A DNA stretch of 64,000 nucleotides from Jacaranda mimosifolia (Eukaryota; Streptophyta; Magnoliopsida; Lamiales; Bignoniaceae), in NCBI GenBank assembly GCA_018894105.1, contig CM032121.1, forward strand, positions 21,858,730 through 21,922,729. Reading direction: 5' to 3'. Position numbers and translations under genes: made by a program. Of this stretch, positions 46,604 through 58,497 are shown piece by piece; within the stretch, counting starts at the first letter, position 1, and each line of letters starts with the position of its first letter. The notes under the pieces were generated by a model, which saw only the letters and a program-made list of their open reading frames with translations, did no database searches and had not been told where the DNA came from.

Positions 46604-46672
46604 TTCCTTATGTATGAAAAAAAGTAAGTGTTAAATGCTAGATAAAAAATAAAAATTCAAAATATATAATGA

Positions 46673-47466
46673 TGAAGGTAAAAACTGTATATACTTGGAT
46701 TGAGATAGAATCTGGGTGTGCCGACCTGTCTGGTCGAGTAACAGATATCTGGCCTGAGACCTACAACCATGAGCAAACATCAGGCTAGCCGAGGTGCCCT
46801 CAGCTATGGCACTATGACGTTCAAGTCAATATAAGAACGATCAGATAAAATGAGCAGTGGAGTGAAGGCTTTTTAGTATAAAATGGCATACCTTTAGTAA
46901 GGCTGGAAATTGGGTATTTATAGCCTTTCCCATGTGAGGGATTTGTCTTAGATGCCTTTAGCATGCAGTAAAGACTCTTGTCCTTGCACGAGGGGCTTAG
47001 GTCATCTCCTATTCTTGTACTATTCCAAGTAGCTTCATTTCCAGCTTTTATGGACAGAATAGTACACCGGAGGTGCGCCCCCTGCATGGCGCGACAGTAT
47101 GGGCGGTACTGGGGTGGCATGCGCCATTAATGTGGAGGCAGGCCGCCTGTTAGGGCATTTAATGCAGTAGAGAAGGGATACTGCAGCGAGTCGACCTCAC
47201 TAGTTGACATACAGATTGACCTCAGGTTGAGTTTAATGCCCAGTGGAAGAGGCAACCGAACACTATGGTTGAATAAGTCGAGCTTCTGACTTCGGCCCGT
47301 GGCCTAGTTGAATGACATCAGTACTGCTCGGTGTGCCATCAGAAAAGAGGTGTGAGAGGTTGACCAAGGCTGACAACGTGATTGGGCTCCCAGGATGAAA
47401 TGGGCTTGATGATATACTCTTGGGTCGATAGTCTTTGGGCTGGGCCTATTGGGCCATTCCATATCA
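46673..47466 (-). repeat. 3' LTR of the Tat-type element
   Basis: Begins (+ strand) tgaaggtaaaaactg and ends catatca. Directly adjacent inward is the polypurine tract on the - strand. Confidence 0.88.
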
Positions 47467-47487
47467 TGAGCCCCCTCTCCCCCCACT
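47467..47487 (-). other. Polypurine tract of the Tat-type element
   Basis: On the - strand, gtggggggagagggggctca immediately precedes the 3' LTR start (tgatatgg). It is the expected primer for plus-strand DNA synthesis and confirms the - orientation. Confidence 0.7.
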
Positions 47488-47559
47488 TTCGAATTCTAAA
47501 CGAGATGGCCGGCGAGAAGGACTGGGGAGTAGTTTGGTGTGAAGATATGAGGACCAGTC

Positions 47560-50040
47560 GGCGAGGGTTTTTAAAAGTTGACGTGGGTTTAGCATATTTA
47601 ATGTGTCAATTACATCGTGCCATGCGCAGTATCAAACGGCGGTTATGCCATTATTACAGATGCTTGGGGTTCCTATGCTTGGATGCCTATAATTAACGCG
47701 GTTAAAGTCTTCATTGTCATATGGTCAACTATTCACCCCCAACCACTATAGTAAGAGAGTGTCCAAGATAACTCATATTGGTCTGGCATGTATTAGGCAG
47801 GTGTACTATATGCCCACAGAGTATGAGCTCATAGTGCCTGGACCTTCTGATAGAATGCATCGACCTTCGATCCAGTGTATAACCGTCTTCGAGGATGCTT
47901 TTCGGTGCGGTCTTAGGTTCCCTTTAGCTGGACTTATAGTCGAGCTGCTAAGGGGTTTAGAAGTATGTATAACCAAGCTACTACCAAATTGCTTCTCGAC
48001 CATATATAGCTTTGTTGTTTTAATGCACTTATTCGACCAGCCGGCTACTTTCGCAAATTTTTCCAACCTTTTCACCTCCCCATGTCCTGAAAGTTGAGTA
48101 GCACCGACAAGTCTGGTTTTTATTACCTCGATTAACCCCACCAAAAATTTCCTGTCACCTCGTCCTCCTTCTACAGCCAAGAGTGGAAAAAATATTATCT
48201 ATATGTTCGAGTGGTTGGGGACTTCAACATTCTTAGGGGGTGGTGGATGGGGCATATCGAGATGCCAGATAATTTAACTCCGACCTGGCCCAACACATTC
48301 ATCTAAGATTTGGTCAAGATTGGTCAGGTGGAGGCCTTAGTATTTATCGAGGAGAGGAGTTTGGTGTTAGCTGGCTTATTGCCAGCTTAACTAGACTTTA
48401 CAGCATGCGATAGACTAGGTAGTTAGTGTTGTCGATTCTTGTTAGTTTGTTTACCTACATTCATCTTTTGTTCAACTCTGATCTTCTGTTATTTATGTTG
48501 TTGGTAGATCGAGATAAGACTATAAATCGTTCTTGAGCAGAAGCTTTGGCCAAGACCCAGAGGAACGAGTAGCGGCGTTAGGCTGTAATAGCTCGATGAT
48601 GGGCAGCGCTGGTTGTGGTGGCGCAGCCTGAGCTATGACATCGTCACTTACTCCATTGTTAGCTCGGCTTGTGGCGATTACCGAGAGCAGCCCTGTAGGT
48701 TGAGGGAAAAGGCCAATGGTCGAGCAGGCCGGACCTGCTCCGAAGAGAACAGCAGCCGAAAAGGGCAAAGGAAAAGCTGCGGGGTTGGGCCAGCCTTCCG
48801 GATATAACCTGTTCGGGTGGCATAGAGACGACATGCTGTTCCACTTGCCGAAATTTCCAACACCCCGATTCGGGCCGGAGGTAGCTATGGCTGTGCACAA
48901 CTCATACTCTATGCAGTCAGCTTGAGGCTGCCCCATTGAAGGTGATGATGGCCGAGCTATTCGCGCCTGACCAAAGGAAACTCATGGATCTAAGCCAGGA
49001 TGCTGCACTCAGAGCTCTGCCTTACCACTCGAATGTGGTAAGGGTCTGGTCGATAAGCATGTCTCGTCAAACTTTAATTGTTGGTTTAGCACCATTTGCT
49101 CATCGAGTTTTTTTTTTTTAGGTCGGAGCTGGCCTTAGCTGACTGTGAGCATCTGCATGAGGGCGGGGATTTGGAGACGCTGAAAGTTCAGCTTGAGTCT
49201 TTATAGATGAGGGTCGAGGAGCTGACTAAGGAGGTCAAGGAGCTCAACAGCCAGCTCTAAATAAAGGATAGTCAACTGGTCCTCGCTATCACTAAGAAGA
49301 CAAGGATGGATGAGCTGCTGAACCAGGCTAGGATGGATGTGCAGCATGGCTATGAGTTTGGTCGGACAGTCGAGCGTGATGCGGTGATTTAGGAAGCACG
49401 AGTTGAATTCTATAGGAAGCTGCCTCTAATGCGGCGAGAAGTTGTCCAGCAGTTCATGCTGTGCTCGGTATTCCAGGATGCAAGCATTGTCTTCTCTTTG
49501 GATGACGCCTAGAACGTGTTCGACAAAGCGATCAAACAACTGGAGTGTTTGGGCTATGCTTTTCGAGCAGAGGATGAAGATCGCATTAGCCCCATCCTGG
49601 ACGAGTAGCTGCAGATGTATCATGAGGTCGACGAGGCTAATGCTAAAGAGGGAGCTGCAGAGACTCATGTGGTTGAGGGAGCTGTAGAGGCTCCTCCTAC
49701 CGAGCCCCTGATCGAGGCACAGAAAAAGGTGGTCGAGATGGCTAAGAAGCTGGCTGATATAGTAAAGGAGTTTGCTTTAGCGAATGCCTTTGCGTTCGAG
49801 ATTCAGGACAGCATGGTCAACATCGCTCAATATCTTTTGCTGCTTGAGGGTGATTTCTTGGTCGACGAAGCAGGACCTTCTTGGCCAGTGACTGCTGCTG
49901 TTCTTCTTGCTACTGTGGTGCCCGAGTAGGGAGCAAACAACCTTGTGGTGGTTCCCATGCCTTCGGGTGATGAACTCGACCATGCGATTGAGGAGGGTGC
50001 TCAATGTACGCATACTGAGGGCACGGGGTCGAGCAATCGC
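47560..50040 (+). pseudogene. Antisense ORF (aORF-like) of the Tat-type element
   Basis: On the strand opposite to gag-pol, a gene-like region lies between the 3' LTR and the tandem repeats. 47714-48097 reads PTEYELIVPGPSDRMHRPSI, then CGLRFPLAGLIVELLRGLEV and LLPNCFSTIYSFVVLMHLF. 49140-49580 encodes a charged, coiled-coil-like stretch (KEVKELNSQL). 49615-49929 reads KKVVEMAKKLADIVKEFALA and NAFAFEIQDSMVNIAQYLL. Stops and frameshifts split it. Extra antisense ORFs at this position are known in Tat/Ogre/Grande elements; their function is unknown. The C-terminal part is matched by the independent copy at 22360-21990. Confidence 0.65.
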
Positions 50041-50454
50041 TGAGCTCCTTGCCTTTTATATTTGATCGCCCTGCGTGGCGTTGTTCTACTGATGATCCTT
50101 TCATGCATTTTTTATTTTTGCTTTTGAAGGTTGCAATCGAAAATATTTGAATGGAATGAAATGTTTTTTTGCTCGTCGAAGCGTACTGCTCTTTGCTTTG
50201 CTTTTATCATTTTTGTTTCTATCGAATGTTAATTGTTGATGAGCAACCAATTTGATCTAATATATCATGACACTGGAAATAATGGAATTAATTCAAGATA
50301 CTCGTTGACTCTTGGTATTGATTTTGCATTGTCATATTTCACTAAAATGATCGCCTTTATCGAACGAATCATATTAACTTAATGCATCACACTGAATAGA
50401 TTTCGACGACAAGGTCGAGTTTTTATTTATTATTCTTTGATTTGGACTATACAT

Positions 50455-50830
50455 CTTTAATTTGGCGGCTTGAAGCCAACTTGGTTTAATTTGGGGTCGA
50501 CTTTAAACGATCAATTCGTTTATTATCTCGACTGAGAGGAGTTTGCTTGGCGGCTCGAAGCCAGCTTGGTCGACTCTGGGGTCGAATGTAAACGATCAAC
50601 TCATTTATTATCTTGGTTGAAAAGCCTTAGCTTGGCGGCTTAAAGCCAGCTTGGTCGACCCATCAACTCGTTTATTATCTCGGTTGAAAAGCCTTAGCTT
50701 GGCGGCTCGAAGCCAGCTTGGTCGACTTTGGGGTCGACTTAAACGATCAACTCGTTCATTATCTCAACTGAAAAGCCTTAGCTTGGTAGCTCAAAGCCAA
50801 CTTGGTCGACTTCAAGGTTGACTCTATTGG
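50455..50830. repeat. Tandem repeat of about 84-90 bp, four to five units, in the Tat-type element
   Basis: The unit contains cttggcggctcgaagccagc, ttggtcgac, then ggggtcgac and taaacgatcaactcgtttat. It lies between the antisense ORF and the integrase. The same family, with diverged sequence, occurs at 20980-21440 in the other Tat-type fragment. Confidence 0.85.
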
Positions 50831-50906
50831 TCATGGCAATAGATATTTGCAGAAATGTCGAAAATTGCATTTTCATGAGGGAATACAACCGGGACCAATG
50901 GTCTTT

Positions 50907-52260
50907 TTATATATAGAACTTCTTTAAATTTATAACATTCCAATGTCGTGGTAGTTCAGTACCGTGAACGTCCACTAATCGGTATGCATTATGCTTTGAC
51001 ACCTTGACCACAGAGTAAGGCCCTTCCCATTTTAGCTTAAGTTTTCCTACGTTCCTTGACACCTCGACTTTCTTAAGGATTAGATTTCCAACTTTGAAGC
51101 TATGCGGTCGAATTGCTTTGTTGTAATGTTCTGTCATTTTTGACTTGTACCGTTGCATCGTGTTGTAAGTTTCGTGTTGCAGCTTTTCGATGGTATCCAA
51201 GTTGAATGCCTTTCGAACACGTTTCTGATTGGGTTATAATGGATTACCCAGGCTGTGTGTTATATCAGCTCGAATGGGATGACTGCTTCAGAGCCGTAGA
51301 TCAAACTGTAAGGGCTGCGACTCATGGCTGTTGGAGGGGTCGTTCTATATGTCCACAATACCCCGGGGAGGTTGTCTGCCCGACTCGCTCCTGTTCCTTC
51401 TAGACAAGCTTTGAGGTGGTCGAGGAAAGTTCTGTTCGTGACCTCCGTTTAACCATTAGCCTGGGGGTTTTCGACTGAAATAAAGTGTTAGCAGATCCCT
51501 AGAGCCTCGCACCAGTTTCTTGTGCTCTTGCTTTGAAATTGGGTTCAATTATCTGAGATCATAACCTTAGGTAAACCAAAATGACAGATTATGTTCATCT
51601 AAATAAAGCTCTTGATGGACGCATCAGTTATTTTCGGGACTGCACCTGCCTCGACCCACTTAGTAAAGTATTCAATCACAACAATGATAAATTTTCACCG
51701 ACCTGCTGTTTTTGGTAAAGAACTAACTATGTCGATCCCCCATTGGTCGAATGGCCACATGATCTAGATGTTTACCATCGACGCTACGGGTTGGCATGGC
51801 ATATTTGAGTGGAGCTGGCATGCTGGACACCTTCTAGTGAAATCAACAGTCTTTTAACAGAGTGGGCTAGAAATACCCGTATTGGATAATTTTATGCGCC
51901 AGGGATCAACCTCAATGATTTTCACAAATGCCTGCATGGTTTTCTTGAAAGACCTCACTGGCTTGATCAGGTATTAAACATCTAAAGGGTGGTCCCAATA
52001 TCGACCTCATGTAGAGTTGTCCATGCTCGTCGAGGGAAAATTTGGCTGCTTGACCTCTTAGTCTGCGCGCCTCATTTTTGTCTTCAGGGACGTCCCTTGG
52101 CTTAAGTAGAGCTTGATTTGGTCTTGCCAAGAGGGAGGTGCTTCTTCGATACTCCTGACCAAATTCTGGTCGTGCGTATTTATGGAGGGTTTGCTGCCGA
52201 CTAGAAATGTTATGGTCTTTTCTCTGGTCCCTCTCGTCCAGCTTGCTAACTTGGAGAGGA
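50907..52260 (-). pseudogene. Tat-type integrase remnant
   Basis: Starts with 52130-51912 (LRGQAAKFSLDEHGQLYMRS, LIPDQASEVFQENHAGICENH), the HHCC-adjacent region. The core (51850-51200) is broken but shows VWAIRPMGDR-like and NLTKVMISDN-like blocks. 51200-50907 is the C-terminal region with KVGNLILKKVEVSRNVGKLK, then KWEGPYSVVKVSKHNAYRL (GPY/F motif). Not functional. Confidence 0.7.
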
Positions 52261-52269
52261 CGTCAGCCT

Positions 52270-52960
52270 GCTCGTCATATTGTCGACTTAAACCTCCATA
52301 GACTTACCAATCTTATTTTTGAACATGAAATTGACTAATCTTTAGTAAGTTGCTCCTGCGTTTTTGAGCCTCAAAGGCATGACCAAGAAGTAGTATACCC
52401 TATTGGGGAGGACGAATGAGGTCTTATCCCTATCCTCTTGTGCCATGAATATTTGATAATAGCCTTGAAATGCTTCCATCATGCTCAACAATTCACAATT
52501 AGTTGTAGAATCCACTAGAAAATCTATGCGAGGCAAAAGGTAAGGATCCGTAAGGCATGCTTTATTCAAGTCGTTAAAATCATCACACATACGTCATTTC
52601 CCCTTATTCTTGGGGACGAGTACAACATTGCAAAGCCAAGAGGGATATTGAATTTCTACAATATATCTTGCTTCTAAGAGTTTGTTGACCTCCTCTTCGA
52701 TGATCTGGGATCTCTCAGCATTGAAGGTCCTTGTCTTTTGCTTCACTGGCTTATATGAGGGGTCCGCATTAAGGTGATAAACAGTGACACTGGGGTCGAT
52801 TCCCTGGAGGTCGGAAGCTTTTTATGCGAACATGTCGATATTTCTGTGAAGAAAATCGACCATATGATACTCCATACAGTGGCCCATATCACTTTCAATC
52901 CGAGTGATCTTATTAGGGTTTCCAAGTTCCAGCTCGACTGTTTTGAATTCCCCAAGGGGC
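52270..52960 (-). pseudogene. Tat-type reverse transcriptase remnant, truncated
   Basis: The best stretch, 52590-52342, reads CDDFNDLNKACLTDPYLLPR, then MMEAFQGYYQIFM and DKTSFVLPNRVYYFLVMPLR. These match the fingers/palm blocks (CVDFTDLNKACPKDxYPLPxID; DAxSGYxQI; KTAFITxxGxYxYxxMPFGLKNAGATYQR). The frame breaks near 52280, at the place of the catalytic YVDDM block, and integrase-side sequence follows almost at once. The thumb, connection and RNase H are therefore deleted. Confidence 0.75.
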
Positions 52961-53096
52961 TCAACCCTAGTATCTCTAGCTTTCGTTTCTTGCTCGTCTT
53001 CTCTTCCTCGGGTTTCGCTACAGGGGCGTCTCTCGAGGGCTTTCGCTGGGGTCAGTTTTTCTGCTTGCTGGCCTCGACCGAGATGGTGTAGCAGCG

Positions 53097-53393
53097 TCAT
53101 ACTTCCTTTATGTTGCATAAGAGCGCATCTGTGCTTGTTGGGGTCGAAAATTTGATCTTCATATGGTATGTTGAGATAATGGCCCGGAAGTCGTTTAGGG
53201 CTGGTTGACCAATAATGACATTGTAGGCAAATGGACCGTTATCGACTTGGTAATTTATCATAAGGGTTCTGCTACGGGGGGCTCCCCCAAATGATGTGGA
53301 CAGGTTGATGGATCCCTTCGGAATGATTTCTGATCCCTTGAATTTGACTAGCGGCGTATGAACTGGCTCAAATTTTAACTGCCTCAGATTCAT
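53097..53393 (-). pseudogene. Tat-type protease C-terminal remnant
   Basis: The frame reads NLSTSFGGAPRSRTLMINYQ, then DNGPFAYNVIIGQPALNDFRA, the flap-side IIGRPxLN motif of plant gypsy proteases. The active-site half (upstream, near 53480) is in another frame. Confidence 0.65.
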
Positions 53394-53602
53394 TCCTTTT
53401 AAGGTTGATAAACATATGATATTCTCGGAGTTGCCGTTGTTGACTCGGACTTTTCATACTTCAAAATTGGCTATTTCAACCATTACAACCATTGGGCATT
53501 CTATCTTGTAGTTGACCCCTTTGTTCTCGATGTGATCGAGGTTAAGAGTTGAAAAATCATCTTGACCTAGGTTAATTTGGTTGATTCCAGTCATCACTGG
53601 CT

Positions 53603-55143
53603 CTACCTTCTAGCGGACTTTAAGTCCCCCCAAATGGGACCTTGAGCAATCATGTCAATAACTCCTTGGATAGGTCGGTGGGGATCTTGGGCAGGTATCT
53701 TTCCTTTATCCTCTATTCTCGGGCAAGCCGACCTTTCTCTACAGGGAGTCCGATTAGTTTTGCCCATTTCTTGCCTAGGGTGCTCATCAATGTATTTTTT
53801 GAGATGGCCTTGTCGAATCAGCCTCTCGATTTCATCGTGCAAGTTGAAATAATCTTCCGTATCATGCCTCTTTTGCTTGTGAAAATGGCAATACTTGTTG
53901 GATTTTCTCATGGCCTCCATCTCGGTCAGCTTCTTAGGCTTTTTTAGGAGGTTGTCATGCTGGATGGCGAGCAACATCTCTTTCCTCAGGAGATTAAGTA
54001 GGGTATAATCATGGAAGCGCTTAATGGGAGATAAGCGGCATTCCCTGTGTTGACGATCATCTTTCTCCTTGTTCTTCTTTTTGTCGACCTCAAGGTTGCC
54101 GTATTTAAGTTTGTTCATGTCCTCCTAGGTCATATATCTTTCTGTAAGGTTAAGCAGCTCCTCCATCGATCGGGGCCACTCACGCCCAATGCATTGGCGC
54201 ATTCTTTGTGTTTAAGGCCCAAAAAGAGTACGTCGATTAAGAACTCGATTCGGGGCCTGTCGATCTTCAATACTTTCATATTAAATCGGTGAAGAAGTTG
54301 TTAAGGGATTCCCCTTCATTCTATTTCACTATATGTCGGTGGGTATGAGGAAGCTTTGCCTTTCTCCCGCTGGCAAACTGGTGCAAAAATTTATCACACA
54401 ACTGATCATATGAATATATCGACATCGGCTCAAGCTTAACAAACCATTCGAGCGCAATCCTTTGGAAAGTAGTCACCAACATCTTAGCATGGATGTAGTC
54501 ATTATGCCCATGTAGCTGCATCATGTGCTCGAATTGAATCAAATGCTTGTTTGGGTCCGACGAGCGGTCGTACTGGGGCAGATCGGTCGGGACTTTAGCG
54601 TCTACAATGATACCTCGTCGATGATCTCTTGGACCAACGATGACTCCCTTTCTCGTCGGAATCTTTGTTGCTCTTTATGATGATAGTTTCTTTCGGTGTT
54701 TCTCCTCGTGATCTCTTCCAGACGCTTATTCAGCTGCTGGACTTGGTGGGATACCTCATCTCACTCCTCTCTATTAGCTTGAGATGCATTTCTATATGGT
54801 TGTGGTCTCGAGTGCTCGACCCTATTGCGCTGCGGGGCTCGAATAGGTCTGGCTCCATGATCAACTGAATTCGCCACTTCTTCTCAGGAGACGAGTCTGG
54901 TCGTTTCTCTGGGAAAATGTCCATGAGTGGTTTCGCATCTCGAGAGGGGCATCTGGACTTTGGTCGACCATGATTCCCTCTAGGCAATCTCTTCTCGAGA
55001 GGTGCTGGTTGTGGGGTAGCACTAGCTGCTAGTTTCGATTGAACGGCATGTCGATTCAGAGCAGCGGAGAGTTGAGCACAAATTTGGGTAGATATTTGCT
55101 CGCTGATGAGTTGTATTAATTGGGGCATGGTCAGGGTGACCAC
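53603..55143 (-). pseudogene. Tat-type gag remnant
   Basis: Three - strand frames cover gag. 55143-54730 is the N-terminal region (MPQLIQLISEQISTQICAQL). 54542-54321 is the capsid core (QFEHMMQLHGHNDYIHAKML, ALEWFVKLEPMSIYSYDQLC, FLHQFAS). 54118-53603 is the C-terminal region with KYCHFHKQKRHDTEDYFNLH, a retained C/H finger-like motif, and EIERLIRQGHLKKYI. Breaks between them show the gene is no longer continuous. Confidence 0.75.
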
Positions 55144-55285
55144 CTGTTCTAGCTGGGCGCTCGGCCCAAGTACGTCGGCTCTTGCTGGGGTTGAGGATGA
55201 AGAGTGGTAGAGCTCCTATTCTCTTCTCTTTCCGAAGCGGCTCGCCTGGTGTTAACCATTTTTCAATTGCGGACTCAAAGTTTTC

Positions 55286-55304
55286 CACAGATAGCGCCAA
55301 AGGA
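55286..55304 (-). other. Primer binding site of the Tat-type element
   Basis: On the - strand, straight after the LTR, the sequence is tcctttggcgctatctgtgg. It resembles the tttggcgccgtctgtggg-type site common next to LTRs of plant Tat elements. Confidence 0.6.
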
Positions 55305-56099
55305 TGAAGATAAAAATAGTATATACTTGGATTGGGATAGAATCTGGGTGTGTCGACCTGTCTGGTCGAGTAACAAATGTCTGGACTAAGTCCTGCAACC
55401 ACAAGCAAACGTCAGGCTAGCCGAGGTGCCCTCATTTATGGCACTCCGACGCTCAAGTCAGTATAAGAACGATCAGATAAGATGAGCAGTAGAGTAAGGA
55501 CTTTTTAGTATAGAATGTCATACCTTCAGTGGGGCTGGAAAGGGGGTATTGATAGCCTTCCCCATGTGAGGGATTTATCTTAAATACCCTTAGCATGCAG
55601 TAAGGGATCTTGTCCTTACATGAGGGGCTTTAGGTCATCTCTCATTCATGTACAATTCCAAGTGGCTTCATCTCCAACTTTTATGGACAGAATAGTACAC
55701 TGGAGGCGCACCCCCTGCCTAGTGCGGCAGTATGGGTGGCACTGAGGTGGCATGCGCTATTAATACAGAGGCACACCGCCTGTCAGGGCATTTAACGCGG
55801 CAGAGAAGGGATACTATAGCGAGTTGACCTCGCTAGTCGACATATAGATTGACCTTAGGTTGAGTTTGAAGCCTGATGGAAGAGGCAGCCGAACACGATG
55901 GTTGAATAAGTCGAGCGTCTGACTTCGGACCGCGGCCTAGTCGAATGACATCAGTGTTGCTCGGCGTGCCATCGAAAAAGAAGTGTGAGAGGTCGACCAA
56001 GGCCGACAACGTGATTGGGCTCCCAGGATGAAATTGGCTTGATGATATACTCTTGGGTCGACAGTCCTTGGATTGGGCCTATTGGGCTATCCCATATCA
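55305..56099 (-). repeat. 5' LTR of the Tat-type element
   Basis: Begins (+ strand) tgaagataaaaatag and ends catatca, giving TG...CA ends. It matches the left LTR throughout with scattered, mostly transition differences. The 3' side on the - strand abuts the primer site. Confidence 0.88.
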
Positions 56100-58290
56100 T
56101 ATATAATAACAAATAAAAGTTAAATGATGAACTTTATCTATTATTGAATAGAAAAGTATAGAATTAATATAATGATTTATCTATTTAGGATTTTTTTTTA
56201 TGAAATAATTAACATTAAATTTACCATTATATATATTATGTTAAACTATTATTCAAAATTAAAGTACCTAATAATAAATATCATAAAAGATTACTAGTGT
56301 AAAATACATGTGACATGACGCTAATTTTATTGACTAATTATCAATTACACACACACACACACATATATATATATCCACAACAATATATGTATATACATAA
56401 GTATATTTTCATCCATAATTATATTAAAAAATATAAAGTTCAATAAGGAGTTACAAAAAATATATATTGGTAAAGAGAGTCATAAAAATTATTATAAAAA
56501 ATTACATATATGTTAATGTGTGTATATATAGAGAAAGTGATTAATTGAGCATTTACTAAAATTAAAATGTAGTTATAAAAATAAATTAATATAATTTTTT
56601 GTATTAATAATAAAATAAATATGGATAGGATATTAAATATAAAAATATGTTGACACTGGAAATTTTTTTTGATAAAATTAACTCATCCACATTACCACCA
56701 CATTAAAAAAAACACTTAAATCAGGACTCAATTTTTTTTCCCTAAGGTATCTTGGTTCATAAATATAAAAACTAAGGATATTAAAAAATAATATAAATAT
56801 GATAAAATATATGCATTTTCAAGAAAAATAAAATTTAATTCACAAAGAGATTGATTTTTTAGAGGTGGAGAAAAAAAATGACAAATATTGTTCTATTTTG
56901 AAATAGTAAGTAATATGTTTAAATTATTTTTAATATAAACTATTTTTAGGATTTTTAGCTTAAGCAAGAAATGCCGATTAAATTGTATTGATAAATAGAC
57001 TTATGTATATACCTAGTTATACACGCACACATACATATGTGTGTGTGTTCATAATTATTCAAAAAAATCAATTTGAGAATGCAAATGACAAATATTAGAA
57101 GAAACTATTAGATAATATATATAGAAAGGAGTAAAAAAAACTATACATTAAAATAAGGAGTTATAAAAATTAATAGACAAGTTACATATATTCATATATA
57201 TATATATATTGAATATTTATCAATATTAGATATGAAGTTAGAAAAGATGAACTAATATAATTTACATTAATATTAAAATAAATATTCATAGACACTATAT
57301 ATACACATATGTTGACATGGGTAAAAGGAATAAAATTAACTATGTAAGAAAGAGTTACAATATTAATATAGAAAGTTATATGTATATTATATATGGAAAC
57401 ATGTTATAGGAAGTTATATATATATTATATATTGAATATATCTACATGGAAAATATGAACAAAACTAACTTATCCACATCATTGCCACCTAAGAAACATA
57501 CTTAAAATAGACTTGAACAACATTTTATTTTCTATATTATATTAGATTTGTATAAATTAGTGTATAATTATTTTACAATAATTAATCTTTATTTTATAAT
57601 GATTAACACATTTGCTAAAGATAATGAAATAATATACCTTCCAGTTAATCTTAATACATAAATGCATATTGAAATTAAATTTATTAATTCATTATAAATT
57701 TTTTATATGATAATTATATTTATAATAAAAAGTATATTATTTACAAAAATATGTGAATCGTCATAAAGTATTTACATCATAATATATAAAAGATTCCTTA
57801 TGTATGAATAAAAAAAAAAACATTAAATGATAGATAAGAAAATAAAATTTAGATATTTAATAACAATTAAAAGCTAAATAATGGACTTTATCTATTACTG
57901 AAGAAAAGAAATATAGAGTTAATATAATGACTTTATTTATTTAGAAATTTTTAATGGTATGAATAACATTAAATTTACCATTCTATATATTATATGAAAC
58001 TATTGATTCTAAATTAATTAATGTATTTAACAATAAATATCATAAAGAATTACCAGTGTAAAATAACATTTGACACGATGCTAATTTTACTAACTAACTA
58101 TTAGTTATACAACTTATAAATTTATATATTATTATCTTATTTAATTTTGTTCGTTCTTTTAACCCACAACACATAAATAATATTATCATGATCAAATATT
58201 TTTGAATATTATTGTTACTTTTATTTTTTATATTAATTAAAAGTATAACATTATTGATAAAAAAAAATTAAATTTTTTCTTTTTTTTTTT
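56100..58290. repeat. Internal duplication of the CACTA element
   Basis: The blocks around the Tat insertion (46608-46670 followed by 56103-56345) recur without the insertion at about 57793-58112. Shared words include ccttatgtatgaa, aacattaaatttaccatt and aataaatatcataaa. Another shared block occurs at about 56650-56730 and 57440-57520 (atccacat-cattgccacc). AT-rich, non-coding. Confidence 0.65.
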
Positions 58291-58497
58291 GTTTTGCGAT
58301 GGATTCTAATTGTTTTTTAATCTAGAAATTTCCATTGCAAAATTTTTTACATTTTTTTTATGGATTTTTTCCATTTCAAAAGGTCAAAGTTAATTTCTTC
58401 AAAGATTGTCACTTTGCGATGGATATTTTTTGTCACAAAATCCGTTGCAATTTGCGACGGATTTTTTCTGTCACAAAAAGCGATTTTTTTAGTAGTG

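Larger units (their letters stand above)
46673..56099 (-). mobile_element. Tat-type Ty3/gypsy retrotransposon nested in the CACTA element
   Basis: Two LTRs of 794 and 795 bp bound a 7.8-kb interior transcribed on the - strand. The order from right to left is 5' LTR, primer site, gag, protease, reverse transcriptase, integrase, an 84-90-bp tandem repeat, an antisense gene remnant (+ strand), polypurine tract and 3' LTR. The RT C-terminal part and RNase H are largely missing, and all frames are broken. Gene order and the extra antisense ORF fit the Tat lineage (Tat/Grande/Ogre/Retand relatives). The flanks share the octamer tatataat rather than a clean 5-bp duplication. Confidence 0.85.
44837..58497. 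mobile_element. Non-autonomous CACTA element, AAA target duplication, split by a Tat element
   Basis: Starts cactactaaaaaaattgc at 44837 and ends gcgatttttttagtagtg at 58497, perfect CACTA-type inverted termini. Both sides are flanked by aaa (44834-44836 and 58498-58500), the 3-bp duplication of the superfamily. Subterminal regions carry repeated ccatcgcaaa/tttgcgatgga words (44880-45130 and 58290-58480). Without the nested Tat element the unit is about 4.2 kb, very AT-rich, with no transposase. A short GC-rich patch lies at 45990-46165, and a long internal duplication on the right side. Confidence 0.88.

Noticed and set aside
48520..48936. A 138-codon - strand frame in the Tat element.
   Set aside because: It is the shadow of the antisense ORF on the + strand; its composition (Pro/Ser/Ala-rich) reflects GC content.
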